Made by a program: the position numbers and the translations under genes. The notes beneath the pieces were generated by a model that was not told the DNA's origin, searched no databases, and saw nothing but the letters and a program-made list of their open reading frames with translations. From Mycobacterium marseillense (lineage in GTDB: Bacteria; Actinomycetota; Actinomycetes; Mycobacteriales; Mycobacteriaceae), in assembly GCF_010731675.1 (NCBI RefSeq), contig NZ_AP022584.1, positions 5,146,001 through 5,210,000 of the forward strand: DNA of 64,000 nt, given 5' to 3'. Position 1 is the first letter of the stretch, and each line of letters begins with the position of its first letter. This document shows positions 13,434 through 25,685 of the stretch, piece after piece.

Positions 13434-14023
13434 CCCAAACGTTGGAACGCGTCCGCGCGCATGTACGCGCTCACTTCACCGACCTCGAACCCGATTCGGC
13501 GAGCGTGACATTTCTGGGCACAGAAACCATCGAAGTGCTGCGATTTCGCGACACACGCGGGTTGGTGCACTACGTCTCGCTGGGCTGCTCGCGCCACCCG
13601 ATGACCGAACCGACCCTGGATATCGCCGACCCGGTGCGTGGCCCGCGTGCCGAAATCGTCCTGCGGCTACGCGATCCGGGCCCGATCACCGGAATCGCCC
13701 GCACGCTCGCGATCGTGGCCGCGACCCCAGCCGTCGAGGGCGCCGTGCTGAGCGCCGATGCGCTGATCGACCTCGGCTCCCCGCTGTGGGCGTCGCCGTC
13801 GCGGAAGGTGCCGTTCACCGCGGTGTTGCTGGGCCACAGCGAGATCACGGATCTACCGCTGGAACCGCCGCGCGACCCGGTGCGCTTCTTGTCGGCGACT
13901 CCGATCACCGCGACCGAAGCGGCGTGGGTGCGGCTGAAAGGCGCCGAGGCGATGCGGCAAGCGTGGGATAACGACGGCGTCGACGTGCTGAACACCAATC
14001 GTCCTGCCGCACAGCCCAGCTGA
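13430..14023 (+). CDS. Suppressor-of-fused (SUFU) domain protein
   Basis: A 197-aa soluble protein resembling the bacterial SUFU-like family: [15 protein letters not shown] early, an acidic conserved middle ([12 protein letters not shown]), [13 protein letters not shown], and the late segment [20 protein letters not shown]. Bacterial SUFU proteins are often found with toxin-immunity or contact-dependent systems, but most have no known role. Here GTG 13430 overlaps the sugC stop, so it is translationally coupled to trehalose uptake. I do not recall it at this locus in M. tuberculosis, where corA follows sugC. The family call rests on overall pattern, not on a search, so it is moderately sure. 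Confidence 0.7.
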   Translation: MTQTLERVRAHVRAHFTDLEPDSASVTFLGTETIEVLRFRDTRGLVHYVSLGCSRHPMTEPTLDIADPVRGPRAEIVLRLRDPGPITGIARTLAIVAATPAVEGAVLSADALIDLGSPLWASPSRKVPFTAVLLGHSEITDLPLEPPRDPVRFLSATPITATEAAWVRLKGAEAMRQAWDNDGVDVLNTNRPAAQPS

Positions 14024-14035
14024 CGCCCCGTCGCG

Positions 14036-14059
14036 TCGCCGAGCGTGCACTCACGGCGA
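14036..14059. repeat. Left arm of a long inverted repeat flanking the IS30 element
   Basis: A 24-nt sequence beginning TCGCCGAGCGTG and ending TCACGGCGA. Its reverse complement matches 22 of 24 bases at 15362-15385, on the other side of the insertion sequence. It is also partly self-complementary (TCGCCG...CGGCGA). It lies 13 nt after the SUFU gene stop, so it probably formed half of a terminator hairpin between the convergent SUFU and corA genes. Confidence 0.8.
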
Positions 14060-14081
14060 GGATTCGGCGGGCATTGTCAAG

Positions 14082-14096
14082 CGGTGAATGCAACAT
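14082..14096. repeat. Left terminal inverted repeat of IS30 element
   Basis: CGGTGAATGCAACAT, matching the complement of 15326-15340 at 14 of 15 positions. Similarity continues weakly inward (TTTGGGTTAG against CGTGGATTTAG). Confidence 0.8.
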
Positions 14097-14102
14097 TTTG
14101 GG

Positions 14103-15323
14103 TTAGGCGGCTTGGTCGAGGAGGGCGGTTAGGCGTTGGGCCGGGGTATCGAGGTTCAGCGTGGGTCGGGGGCGTTGGTTGAGGGTGTCTTGGATTCGTC
14201 TGAGGTCAGCTTTGGTGTAACCGCTTAAGTCGCTGCCTTTTTCGAACCAGAATCGCAACAGGCGGTTGGTGTTTTCGTTGCTGCCTCGTTGCCACGGTGA
14301 GTGGGGATCGCAGAAGTAGACCGGAGCGGCCAGCTGTAGCTGGATGTCGCGCCAGCTAGCCATTTCGCTGCCACGATCCCAGGTGATCGAGCGGCGCAGG
14401 TGCTCGGGCAGTTCGCTCATTGCCTCGATCATCGCGGCGGCTACCGTGGCCGCGGTGCGGTCACCGGGCAGGTGCAGCAGGATCGTGAAGCGGGTGCTGC
14501 GCTCCACCAGGGTGCCGATTGCGCTGTTGTGGGGTCCCACGATCAAGTCGCCCTCCCAGTGGCCCGGCACGGCGCGGTCATCAGCCTCAGGTGGGCGATC
14601 AGCGATGGTGAATTCCTCACCGGCGCTAAACACCCCACGACGATTGTCTGAGCCTCGATGCTTTCGTGCGGCCCGCTTCGTGGACAGGCATTTGTGCAGA
14701 TCAGCGCGCAAACTGCCGCGAGTCTGCACATACAGGCACTGATAAATGGTTTCGTGGCTCACTTGTGCCAGCCTGTCACCGGGGTGATCGCGGGCCAACA
14801 CCTCGGCGATCAGTTTCGGACTCCAGCCCTGATCCATCCAGCCTTCGATCATCGCGCACAACGGGTTATCGGCGAGCTTGAATTCCTTGGGCCGCCGCGC
14901 TTTCTGCGCGGCCCGCGCATGCGCCATCAGAGCGTGGTAGTCGCCGTCGGCATTGCAGTTACGCCGAATCTCGCGGTAGATCGTTGTGCGGTCGCGACCC
15001 AGCCGCTCGGCGATGTCGGCGGCGCTGAGTCCGCCGTCGCGGCCGCGCATGATCTCCACGCGTTCGCTGACACTGAGCCGATGACCCGCTCCACCGGGCA
15101 AGGACATGTTGCCCGGCTTGAGCAGGCCACGTTGACCCCGGCCTCCGATATGCAGTTTCATCGCTCCAGCGTCACGCCACCACACCCACGCCCTGGTCGT
15201 TGACACGCCCATACCTTGAGCCGCCACAACCAGCGGGGCTCCCCGACATACCCGGTCGAACAACTCCCGACGCACCGCCGGCGAATGCGGAAAACCACTC
15301 GGCATCGCAACTCCTAAATCCAC
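14103..15323 (-). CDS. IS30-family transposase
   Basis: DDE transposase of 406 aa that cuts and joins the element. N-terminal helix-turn-helix segments are ELFDRVCRGAPLVVAAQGMG and the IS30-type HTH DIAERLGRDRTTIYREIRRN. The catalytic core has D in GHWEGDLIVG, D in TWDRGSEM and E in RGSNENTNRLLR, followed by the typical RLLRFWFEKGSDLSGYT and LNQRPRPTLN endings. It is full length with no internal stop, so the element may still be active. The start ATG at 15323 is close to the right inverted repeat; an internal ATG (MPSGFPHSP) 18 nt downstream is also possible. Confidence 0.96.
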   Translation of the reverse strand: MDLGVAMPSGFPHSPAVRRELFDRVCRGAPLVVAAQGMGVSTTRAWVWWRDAGAMKLHIGGRGQRGLLKPGNMSLPGGAGHRLSVSERVEIMRGRDGGLSAADIAERLGRDRTTIYREIRRNCNADGDYHALMAHARAAQKARRPKEFKLADNPLCAMIEGWMDQGWSPKLIAEVLARDHPGDRLAQVSHETIYQCLYVQTRGSLRADLHKCLSTKRAARKHRGSDNRRGVFSAGEEFTIADRPPEADDRAVPGHWEGDLIVGPHNSAIGTLVERSTRFTILLHLPGDRTAATVAAAMIEAMSELPEHLRRSITWDRGSEMASWRDIQLQLAAPVYFCDPHSPWQRGSNENTNRLLRFWFEKGSDLSGYTKADLRRIQDTLNQRPRPTLNLDTPAQRLTALLDQAA

Positions 15324-15325
15324 GG

Positions 15326-15340
15326 ATGTTGCATTGACCG
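15326..15340. repeat. Right terminal inverted repeat of IS30 element
   Basis: ATGTTGCATTGACCG, the inverse of the left repeat with one mismatch. It starts only 3 nt outside the transposase start codon. Confidence 0.8.
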
Positions 15341-15361
15341 TATGAATCCGCCGCGATTTTT

Positions 15362-15385
15362 TCGCCGTGAATACACGCTCGGCGA
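15362..15385. repeat. Right arm of the long inverted repeat flanking the IS30 element
   Basis: A 24-nt sequence beginning TCGCCGTGAATA and ending CGCTCGGCGA. It pairs with 14036-14059 at 22 of 24 positions. It is 7 nt beyond the corA stop, so it marks the ends of corA transcripts as the left arm does for the SUFU gene. Confidence 0.8.
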
Positions 15386-15392
15386 AAAAGGG

Positions 15393-16499
15393 TCACAGCC
15401 AGTTGCGGTTGCGGAACTGGAAATACAGGACCAGGCAGGCGACGACCATGATCGCCATGATCGCCGGGTAGCCCCACGTCCAGTTCAGCTCGGGCATGAA
15501 ACGGAAGTTCATCCCGTAGATGGCGGCGACCATGGTGGGTACCGCCAGGATGCCGGCCCAGGCCGCCATCTTGCGCATGTCGTTGTTCTGCTGCATCCCG
15601 ACGCGGGCCAACGCCGCCTGGATCAACGAGTTGAGCGTGTCGTCGTAGCTGGCGATCTGGTCGGCGGCCTCGGAGTGGTGGTCGGCGACGTCGCGCAGAT
15701 AGCGCCGCAATTCCTTGGAGATGACGTCTTTGTTGTCCATCTGGATCCGGTGGAACGCGGCTGACAGCGGGTTGACGCAGCGGCGGAGCTCGACGACCTC
15801 GCGCTTGAGGAGATAGATCGGTTCGACGTCGATCTTGCTGCCCGGGGCGAACGCCAAACCCTCGATGCTGTCGATGTCGGACAGCATCAAACTGCTCACC
15901 TCGAGGTAGTGGTCCACCACATGGTCGGCGATCGCGTGCATCACCGCGAAGGGGCCCAGCCGCATCTGCTCGGGGTCGCCGTCCATCCGCTTGCGCACCT
16001 CGGACAGTCCGCCGTGTTCACCGTGGCGGACCGTGACCACGAAATCGCGGCCGACGAAGACCATGATCTCGCCGGTCTCGACGATCTCGCGGGCCAGCAC
16101 CACCGATTCGTGGCGGACATAGTTGACGGTCTTGAGGACCAGGAACAGCGTGTCGTCGTACCGCTCGACCTTGGGTCGCTGATGGGCGCACACCGCGTCT
16201 TCCACGGCCAGGGGATGCAGGCCGAAAACGTCCGCCACTTCCTGCATCTGGGCCTGGCTGGGTTCGCGCAAGCCCACCCAGACGAACCCCTCGTGCCCCA
16301 TGCTTTCGATCTCGCGCACTTTGTCCAAAGAGGCGGCGTAACCGATCTTGCCGGGCAGCCGGTGGCCGTCGGCGTAGACGGCGCAGTCAACCAGCGTTTC
16401 CTTGCGCGGTGGGGACTCCGCGCTCGGCTGCGGTTCGGGTTCCTGCGCGAGCGGTCGTAGCGCTTCGGGCAGTGCGTCGAATCCTTGGAACACATCCAC
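15393..16499 (-). CDS. corA: CorA family magnesium/cobalt transporter
   Basis: Inner-membrane divalent cation channel, 368 aa. A large N-terminal cytoplasmic domain (with VGLREPSQAQMQEVADVFGL and the helical stalk from about 180) leads to two C-terminal transmembrane helices. The first ends in the ion-selectivity motif YGMNF, and the loop after it is acidic (RFMPELNWTWGYP). The length is normal. It corresponds to Rv1239c. It converges on the trehalose operon, but the IS30 element now lies between them. A divergent promoter region of about 180 nt separates it from mdh. Confidence 0.96.
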   Translation of the reverse strand: MDVFQGFDALPEALRPLAQEPEPQPSAESPPRKETLVDCAVYADGHRLPGKIGYAASLDKVREIESMGHEGFVWVGLREPSQAQMQEVADVFGLHPLAVEDAVCAHQRPKVERYDDTLFLVLKTVNYVRHESVVLAREIVETGEIMVFVGRDFVVTVRHGEHGGLSEVRKRMDGDPEQMRLGPFAVMHAIADHVVDHYLEVSSLMLSDIDSIEGLAFAPGSKIDVEPIYLLKREVVELRRCVNPLSAAFHRIQMDNKDVISKELRRYLRDVADHHSEAADQIASYDDTLNSLIQAALARVGMQQNNDMRKMAAWAGILAVPTMVAAIYGMNFRFMPELNWTWGYPAIMAIMVVACLVLYFQFRNRNWL

Positions 16500-16682
16500 C
16501 TCCTACGCAGCGCAGGTCCGACAGGCGGTGCTCAATGCTACGCGTCAACGCTGTCCAAAAGCTGACGATCAGGCGCCGGAGAAAGCCCTGGTAGCGGACC
16601 GGAGATTGTGTCCCGGCAAGGGTGCGCTAGTTTCGAGCCGAACCCGAATCTGCACGAACTTCTCCACAAGGAGTACATCGAC

Positions 16683-17672
16683 GTGAGCGCAAGTCCTCTC
16701 AAGGTCGCCGTCACCGGCGCCGCCGGCCAGATCGGCTACAGCCTGTTGTTCCGCCTGGCGAGTGGCTCGTTGCTGGGCCCCGACCGCCCGATCGAGCTGC
16801 GTCTCCTTGAGATCGAACCCGCCCTCAAGGCGCTCGAGGGCGTCGTGATGGAGCTCGACGACTGCGCCTTCCCGCTGCTGTCCGGTGTCGAGATCGGCGC
16901 GGACGCGAACAAGATCTTCGACGGCGTCAACCTGGCCCTGCTGGTCGGTGCGCGGCCGCGCGGCCCGGGCATGGAGCGCAGCGACCTGCTGGAGGCCAAC
17001 GGCGCGATCTTCACCGCCCAGGGCAAGGCGCTCAACTCGGTTGCCGCGGACGACGTCCGCATCGGCGTGACCGGTAACCCGGCCAACACCAACGCGTTGA
17101 TCGCGCTGAGCAACGCCCCCGACATCCCCAAGGAGCGATTCTCGGCGCTGACCCGTCTGGACCACAACCGGGCGATCTCGCAGTTGGCCCAAAAGACCGG
17201 CGCCAAGGTCACCGACATCAAGAAGATGACGATCTGGGGTAACCACTCCGCGACCCAGTACCCCGACATCTTCCACGCCGAGATCGGCGGCAAGAACGCC
17301 GCCGAGGTGGTCAACGACCAGTCCTGGATCGAGAACGACTTCATCCCGACCGTCGCCAAGCGCGGCGCGGCCATCATCGACGCCCGCGGCGCGTCCTCGG
17401 CCGCGTCGGCCGCCTCGGCGACCGTCGACGCCGCCCGCTCCTGGCTGTTGGGCAGCCCGGAGGGTGACTGGGTGTCGATGGCCGTCTACTCCGACGGCTC
17501 CTACGGTGTGCCGGAGGGCATCGTGTCGTCGTTCCCGGTGACCACCAAGGACGGCAACTGGTCGATCGTGCAGGGCCTGGAGATCGACGAGTTCTCCCAG
17601 GGCCGCATCGACAAGACCACCGCCGAGCTGGTCGAGGAGCGCACTGCGGTCACCGAGCTCAAGCTGATCTAG
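16683..17672 (+). CDS. mdh: Malate dehydrogenase
   Basis: TCA cycle enzyme converting malate and NAD to oxaloacetate and NADH. The 329-aa protein has the Rossmann motif [20 protein letters not shown], the substrate-binding arginine loop [27 protein letters not shown], and the catalytic histidine in [17 protein letters not shown] 16683 was chosen because AAGGAG at 16668-16673 lies 9 nt upstream and the length equals the M. tuberculosis enzyme. The open frame continues upstream to 16608 without family similarity. A malic enzyme gene follows after 82 nt, which groups two malate-using enzymes. Confidence 0.97.
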   Translation: MSASPLKVAVTGAAGQIGYSLLFRLASGSLLGPDRPIELRLLEIEPALKALEGVVMELDDCAFPLLSGVEIGADANKIFDGVNLALLVGARPRGPGMERSDLLEANGAIFTAQGKALNSVAADDVRIGVTGNPANTNALIALSNAPDIPKERFSALTRLDHNRAISQLAQKTGAKVTDIKKMTIWGNHSATQYPDIFHAEIGGKNAAEVVNDQSWIENDFIPTVAKRGAAIIDARGASSAASAASATVDAARSWLLGSPEGDWVSMAVYSDGSYGVPEGIVSSFPVTTKDGNWSIVQGLEIDEFSQGRIDKTTAELVEERTAVTELKLI

Positions 17673-17754
17673 CCGGCGGGCCCGGGGCGTTCGGCCGGAT
17701 GAGATCTAGCTCACCAATTAGGCCTACTAATGGGTAGTCAGTACCCTGAACCCC

Positions 17755-18945
17755 GTGTCCGAATTGCTTGAATCGATACAGACGCAGGCCGAGCATGGCG
17801 TGATCACCGACGAGGAGATCTTCGAGGCACACCTGGGCGGCAAGCTTTCGGTAGGCCTGACGTCCCCGCTGGACACCCAGCGCGCTTTGTCGATCGCCTA
17901 CACCCCCGGCGTGGCGCAGGTCAGCCGCGCGATCGCCGCCGACCACGCTCAAGCGGCCCGCTACACCTGGGCCAACCGGCTGGTGGCGGTGGTCAGCGAC
18001 GGCAGCGCGGTGCTGGGCCTGGGCGACATCGGGCCCGCGGCGTCGCTGCCGGTCATGGAGGGCAAGTGTGCCCTGTTTCAGGCGTACGGCGGGCTGAACG
18101 CGATCCCGATCGTGTTGGACACCAAGGACCCCGACGAGATCGTGGAAACCCTGGTGCGCCTGCGCCCGACGTTCGGCGCGGTCAACCTCGAGGACATTTC
18201 CGCGCCGCGCTGCTTCGAGATCGAACGCCGCGTCATCGAGGCGCTGGACTGCCCGGTGATGCACGACGACCAGCACGGCACCGCCATCGTGGTGCTGGCC
18301 GCGCTCATGGGTGCCAGCAAGCTGCTCGGCCGGGACATGAGCTCGCTGAAGGTGGTGGTTTCGGGGGCCGGGGCCGCCGGCGTCGCGTGCACCAATCTCC
18401 TTATGGTGATGGGTGTTTCGGACATCACCGTCCTCGACTCGCGCGGAATTCTGCACACCGGCCGCGACGACATGAACGACGTCAAAGTGGCTTTGGCGCG
18501 GCGCACCAATCCCGATGGCCTGACCGGTAGCGCGGCGGAAGCCATCCGGGGCGCCGACGTGTTCCTCGGTCTGTCGGGTGGCGTGGTCCCCGAAGAGATG
18601 ATCGCGACCATGGCGCCCAACGGAATCGTGTTCGCCCTGTCCAACCCCGATCCGGAGATCCACCCCCAGATCGCCGCCAAGTACGCGTCGGTGGTGGCCA
18701 CCGGCCGCAGCGACTTCCCGAACCAGATCAACAACGTGCTGGCATTTCCCGGCGTGTTCCGCGGTGCGCTGGAAGCCGGCGCCCGCCGGATCACCGAGAA
18801 GATGATGGTCGCCGCGGCCGAGGCGATCTTCTCCGTCGTCAGCGACGACCTTGCTCCCGACCGGATCGTCCCCAGCCCGCTGGACCTGCGCGTCGGGGAA
18901 GCGGTTGCCGCGGCCGTGGCGATCGCCGCCGACACCACCGGGTGA
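17755..18945 (+). CDS. Short-form NAD(P)-dependent malic enzyme
   Basis: Oxidative decarboxylation of malate to pyruvate. The 396-aa protein is the short MaeB-type form without the phosphotransacetylase domain. Malic domain: [13 protein letters not shown], the lysine in [13 protein letters not shown], metal ligands in [15 protein letters not shown] and [22 protein letters not shown] domain: [20 protein letters not shown] and [12 protein letters not shown]. It differs from the long eukaryote-type M. tuberculosis Mez (Rv2332) and I do not recall it at this locus there. GTG 17755 is the start. It overlaps lpqZ by 4 nt (GTGA), so the two are coupled although functionally dissimilar. Confidence 0.92.
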   Translation: MSELLESIQTQAEHGVITDEEIFEAHLGGKLSVGLTSPLDTQRALSIAYTPGVAQVSRAIAADHAQAARYTWANRLVAVVSDGSAVLGLGDIGPAASLPVMEGKCALFQAYGGLNAIPIVLDTKDPDEIVETLVRLRPTFGAVNLEDISAPRCFEIERRVIEALDCPVMHDDQHGTAIVVLAALMGASKLLGRDMSSLKVVVSGAGAAGVACTNLLMVMGVSDITVLDSRGILHTGRDDMNDVKVALARRTNPDGLTGSAAEAIRGADVFLGLSGGVVPEEMIATMAPNGIVFALSNPDPEIHPQIAAKYASVVATGRSDFPNQINNVLAFPGVFRGALEAGARRITEKMMVAAAEAIFSVVSDDLAPDRIVPSPLDLRVGEAVAAAVAIAADTTG

Positions 18946-19814
18946 GACTCGGCAGGCTGGCGGCACCGCTGCTCGCCGCCCTACTCGCCGTTTCCGGTTG
19001 CGCGACCGATACCGGGGGCGATGCTCGCGCCCGCGCGGAAGTGGTGGTCGGTTCCCGCTCTGATGCCGAGTCGGCGCTGCTGGCCGGCATCTACGTGGCC
19101 GCCTTGCGGTCCTACGGATTTGGCGCGCGATTCCAGGCGACCACCGACCCGAAGGCCCAATTGGATTCGGGCGCAGTCACCGTCGTTCCCGCCTACACCG
19201 GCCGGGTGTTGCAGCGCCTGCAGCCCGGCGCGACGGCGATGTCGGACAAAGACGTCTACCGCGCGATGATCGCTGCGCTGCCCGAGGGCATCGCGGCGGG
19301 CGACTACGCGACGGCCGCCGAGGACAAACCCGTGCTGGTGGTGAGCCGGGCGACCGCCAAGGCCTGGGGCGGCAGCGACGTCAGCGCGGACCTGAGCACG
19401 CTGCCCCAGCACTGCGCCGGCCTCGTCGTCGGGACCATCGCCGGCAGCGGGGCGCCGTCGGCCGTCGGCCCCTGCCGCCTTCCCGCTCCGCGTGAATTCC
19501 CGGACGCCACAACGATGTTCGCGGCGGTGGCGGCCGCGCAGCTGACCGCGGGATGGACGACGACGGCCGATCCCGGCGTCCCCGCGGACCTGGTCGCCCT
19601 GGCCGACGCCAAACCGGCACTGATCCGGGCCGAGAACGTGGTGCCGCTGTATCGCCGCAATGCGCTCAGCGAGCGGCAATTGTTGGCGATCAACGAAGTG
19701 GCCGGCGTGCTCGACACCGCCGCCCTGGTCGAGATGCGCCGGCAAATGGGTGCGGGCGCCGACCCGCAGGCGGTGGCGGCAGGCTGGCTGGCCGAACACC
19801 CGCTCGGGCGCTGA
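18942..19814 (+). CDS. lpqZ: Lipoprotein LpqZ, OpuAC-type glycine-betaine/osmolyte-binding fold
   Basis: Exported lipoprotein of 290 aa. The signal peptide ends in a lipobox (VSGC at about residue 20), followed by an OpuAC/ProX-like binding domain (VVVGSRSDAESALLAGIYVA, LDSGAVTVVPAYTGRVLQRL). Such proteins normally deliver osmolytes to an ABC importer, but no permease or ATPase gene is nearby, so the ligand is unknown. GTG 18942 overlaps the malic enzyme stop by 4 nt. The gene ends 9 nt before the convergent SDR stop. Confidence 0.9.
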   Translation: MRLGRLAAPLLAALLAVSGCATDTGGDARARAEVVVGSRSDAESALLAGIYVAALRSYGFGARFQATTDPKAQLDSGAVTVVPAYTGRVLQRLQPGATAMSDKDVYRAMIAALPEGIAAGDYATAAEDKPVLVVSRATAKAWGGSDVSADLSTLPQHCAGLVVGTIAGSGAPSAVGPCRLPAPREFPDATTMFAAVAAAQLTAGWTTTADPGVPADLVALADAKPALIRAENVVPLYRRNALSERQLLAINEVAGVLDTAALVEMRRQMGAGADPQAVAAGWLAEHPLGR

Positions 19815-19823
19815 AGAGCGGGG

Positions 19824-20675
19824 TCAGCGCTTGGGCAGCAGCCGGTGCACGATCTGCTGTAGCCGGCTCATGATGGGGCCGCCCAGCAGCAGCTCCGGGC
19901 GCGAAGCCGTCAGCCGCACGACCAGGTCCATCGCCTTGACGTCCGGCCCCACCAGCACCCGGGCCTTGTTCTTGCGCACCCCTTCGAGGATGAGCTGAGC
20001 CGCCCGCTGCGGGGTGGTCTTGGCCTGCTGTTCCTCGAAGACGCTGGCCAGCTCGGCGTGGTCGAGACCCTCAACGCCGGTGGCGTTGCGGGCGAAGGCG
20101 GTCTTGATGCCGCCGGGATGCACCGTCGTCACCCGCACCGGGTGGCCGGCGCGCGCCATCTCCTGGTGCAGCGCCTCGGTGAACCCGCGGACGGCGAACT
20201 TGGCCGAGACGTATGCCGCCTGGCCGGGCGCGGAAAACAGGCCGAGCGCGCTCGAGATGTTGATGACGTGTCCGTCGCCGGAGGCGATCAGGTGCGGGAG
20301 GAACGCCTTGGTGCCGTTGACGACGCCCCAGTAGTCGACGTCAATCACGCGTTCGATGTCCTTGAACCGGCTGTCCTCGATGGAGCCGATGAACGTGATC
20401 CCGGCGTTGTTGTAGACCTGGTTGACCGCGCCGAAATGCTCGTGGACGGCGTCGGCGTAGGCCAGGAAGGCGCTGCGCTCGGTCACGTCGAGCTGGTCCA
20501 CCTTGACCGGCGCGCCGATCGCCGCCAGTTGCTCGGCGGTCTGCGCCAGTCCTGCGGTGTCCACATCGCTGATCGCCACCTTGGCGCCGGCGCGTCCCAG
20601 CTCGACCGCCAGCGCCTGGCCGATGCCCGAGCCCGCGCCCGTGACCACCGCAACCTTGCCGGCGAACCCATCCAT
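19824..20675 (-). CDS. Short-chain dehydrogenase/reductase, copy 1 (Rv1245c-like)
   Basis: NAD(P)-dependent oxidoreductase of the classical SDR family, 283 aa. Cofactor motif TGAGSGIGQALAVELGRAG, structural NNAG, catalytic Ser in INISSALGLFSAPG and the YxxxK motif in AAYVSAKFAVRG. The substrate is unknown. A good ribosome site (GAGGGAG) precedes ATG 20675. It is clearly paralogous to the upstream gene at 20786-21613, with which it shares most of the sequence, so a tandem duplication is evident. It ends 9 nt from the convergent lpqZ stop. Confidence 0.93.
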   Translation of the reverse strand: MDGFAGKVAVVTGAGSGIGQALAVELGRAGAKVAISDVDTAGLAQTAEQLAAIGAPVKVDQLDVTERSAFLAYADAVHEHFGAVNQVYNNAGITFIGSIEDSRFKDIERVIDVDYWGVVNGTKAFLPHLIASGDGHVINISSALGLFSAPGQAAYVSAKFAVRGFTEALHQEMARAGHPVRVTTVHPGGIKTAFARNATGVEGLDHAELASVFEEQQAKTTPQRAAQLILEGVRKNKARVLVGPDVKAMDLVVRLTASRPELLLGGPIMSRLQQIVHRLLPKR

Positions 20676-20785
20676 GCAACACTCCCTCGACCACGCTTGA
20701 CGCGTTGACGCTAATCGTTACCAGTGATGGTGGCTAGTGCAGGGCGAAATGGTGAACGCGCGCGTCCGGAGCAGTGAGAGATCGA

Positions 20786-21613
20786 TCACTGCTTAGGCAG
20801 CAGCCGTCCCATGACGGGCCCGAACAGCTGCTGATAACCCGAACCCGTCAGGCGAATCAAGATGTCCAGCACCTTGGCGTCCGCGCCGACGAGCACCCGC
20901 GCCTTCTTCTTCCGCACCGCGTCGAGAATGATCTGGGCCGCGCGGTGCGGGCTCGTCTTGGCCAGCCGCTTGTCGAACAGCTTGGCCAGCTCGGCCTGGT
21001 CGAGGCCCTCGGCGGTGGCGGCGTTGCGCGCGATCGCGGTCTTGATGCCGCCCGGGTGCACCGTGGTCACCGCCACCGGATGACCGGCCGCCACCATCTC
21101 CTGGCGCAGCGCCTCGGTGAAGCCGCGGACGGCGAACTTGGCCGAGTTGTAGGCCGCCTGCCCGGGCACCGAGAAGAGCCCGAACACACTGGAGACGTTG
21201 ACGACGTGCCCGTCGCCCGAGGCGATCAGGTGCGGGAGGAACGCCTTGGTGCCGTTGACGACGCCCCAGAAGTCGACGTCCATGACGCGTTCGATGTCCT
21301 TGAACTGGCTGACTTCGACGTCACCGGTGAAGGCGATCCCGGCGTTGTTGTAGATCTGGTTGACCGTGCCGAAGTGCTCTTTGACCGCGTCGGCGTAGGC
21401 CAGGAAGGCTTCACGTTCGGTCACGTCGAGGCGATCCGCCTTGACCTGCGCACCGATCGCCTTGAGCTGCTCCTCGGTGTGGGCCAGGCCTTCGAGGTCG
21501 ACGTCGCTGATGGCCACCTTGGCGCCCGAGCGACCCAACTCGAGGGCCAGCGCCTGCCCGATGCCCGATCCCGCGCCCGTCACCACCGCGACCTTGCCGG
21601 CGAACCCTTGCAT
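20786..21613 (-). CDS. Short-chain dehydrogenase/reductase, copy 2 (tandem paralogue)
   Basis: 275-aa classical SDR nearly collinear with the next gene. TGAGSGIGQALALELGRSG, NNAGIAF, VNVSSVFGLFSVPG and YNSAKFAVRGFTE supply the cofactor site and the Ser-Tyr-Lys triad. It differs mainly at the C-terminus, where the last 20 residues are shorter. The M. tuberculosis locus as I recall it has one SDR here plus a relBE pair; the toxin-antitoxin genes are absent. ATG 21613 has the GAAGGGGCGCTC region upstream as ribosome site. It is transcribed in the same direction as kgd, from which a hairpin region separates it. Confidence 0.92.
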   Translation of the reverse strand: MQGFAGKVAVVTGAGSGIGQALALELGRSGAKVAISDVDLEGLAHTEEQLKAIGAQVKADRLDVTEREAFLAYADAVKEHFGTVNQIYNNAGIAFTGDVEVSQFKDIERVMDVDFWGVVNGTKAFLPHLIASGDGHVVNVSSVFGLFSVPGQAAYNSAKFAVRGFTEALRQEMVAAGHPVAVTTVHPGGIKTAIARNAATAEGLDQAELAKLFDKRLAKTSPHRAAQIILDAVRKKKARVLVGADAKVLDILIRLTGSGYQQLFGPVMGRLLPKQ

Positions 21614-21682
21614 GAGCGCCCCTTCCTGATTGGCCCGATAGCGTCGAGGCTAGCCGGTACCGGCGGTCCCACTCTCTTCGGG

Positions 21683-21741
21683 TGCGAACGTCGACGTGTT
21701 GCGCGAAACGCGACGCTTGCGCCAAGAAGTCGACGCTCGGC
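21683..21741 (-). terminator. Inverted repeat after kgd, probable terminator
   Basis: Arms at 21683-21701 (TGCGAACGTCGACGTGTTG) and 21723-21741 pair at about 14 of 19 positions with a 21-nt loop, immediately after the kgd stop (21745). There is no T-run, which is usual in mycobacteria. The right arm read on the minus strand is nearly identical to an arm found at 58359-58378, so it belongs to a repeated palindrome family. Confidence 0.55.
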
Positions 21742-21744
21742 GAA

Positions 21745-25488
<3,744 letters not shown>

Positions 25489-25559
25489 GACCGCAGTTCG
25501 CCTCAATCCCTTTGTCCTACAGGGTCACCGCAGCGCTATCGCGCGGCACCTGCACCCTC

Positions 25560-25578
25560 CTCGGCCCGGCGGGCCGAG
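25560..25578 (-). terminator. Perfect 8-bp GC hairpin between Rv1249c-like gene and kgd
   Basis: CTCGGCCC, loop GGC, GGGCCGAG. It lies 107 nt past the stop of the upstream minus-strand gene and about 70 nt before the kgd start. It could therefore end the upstream transcript or be a structure in the kgd leader. A smaller hairpin, AAAGG-CTAA-CCTTT, is at 25620-25633. Confidence 0.45.
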
Positions 25579-25685
25579 CACCTCATACCCATGGCGGTAC
25601 CCAGTTGCTGCCGCCCTATAAAGGCTAACCTTTCGCTACCAATCTGCCAGGCGGACCGGTGGGCCTCGGAGAGGGCCGCCGCGGG

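Larger units (their letters stand above)
14082..15340 (-). mobile_element. IS30-family insertion sequence, apparently intact
   Basis: About 1.26 kb, bounded by terminal inverted repeats. The left end at 14082-14096 reads CGGTGAATGCAACAT, and the right end at 15326-15340 is its complement with one mismatch (CGGTCAATGCAACAT). It holds a single full-length transposase gene. No target duplication is obvious in the flanks (left ...TTGTCAAG, right TATGAATCC...); IS30 elements duplicate only 2-3 bp. The element sits in the loop of a long inverted repeat between convergent genes. The exact outer boundaries are uncertain by a few bases. Confidence 0.88.

Noticed and set aside
25615..25640. IdeR iron box
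   Set aside because: Only the half GGCTAACCT fits the 19-bp consensus; the other half does not match.
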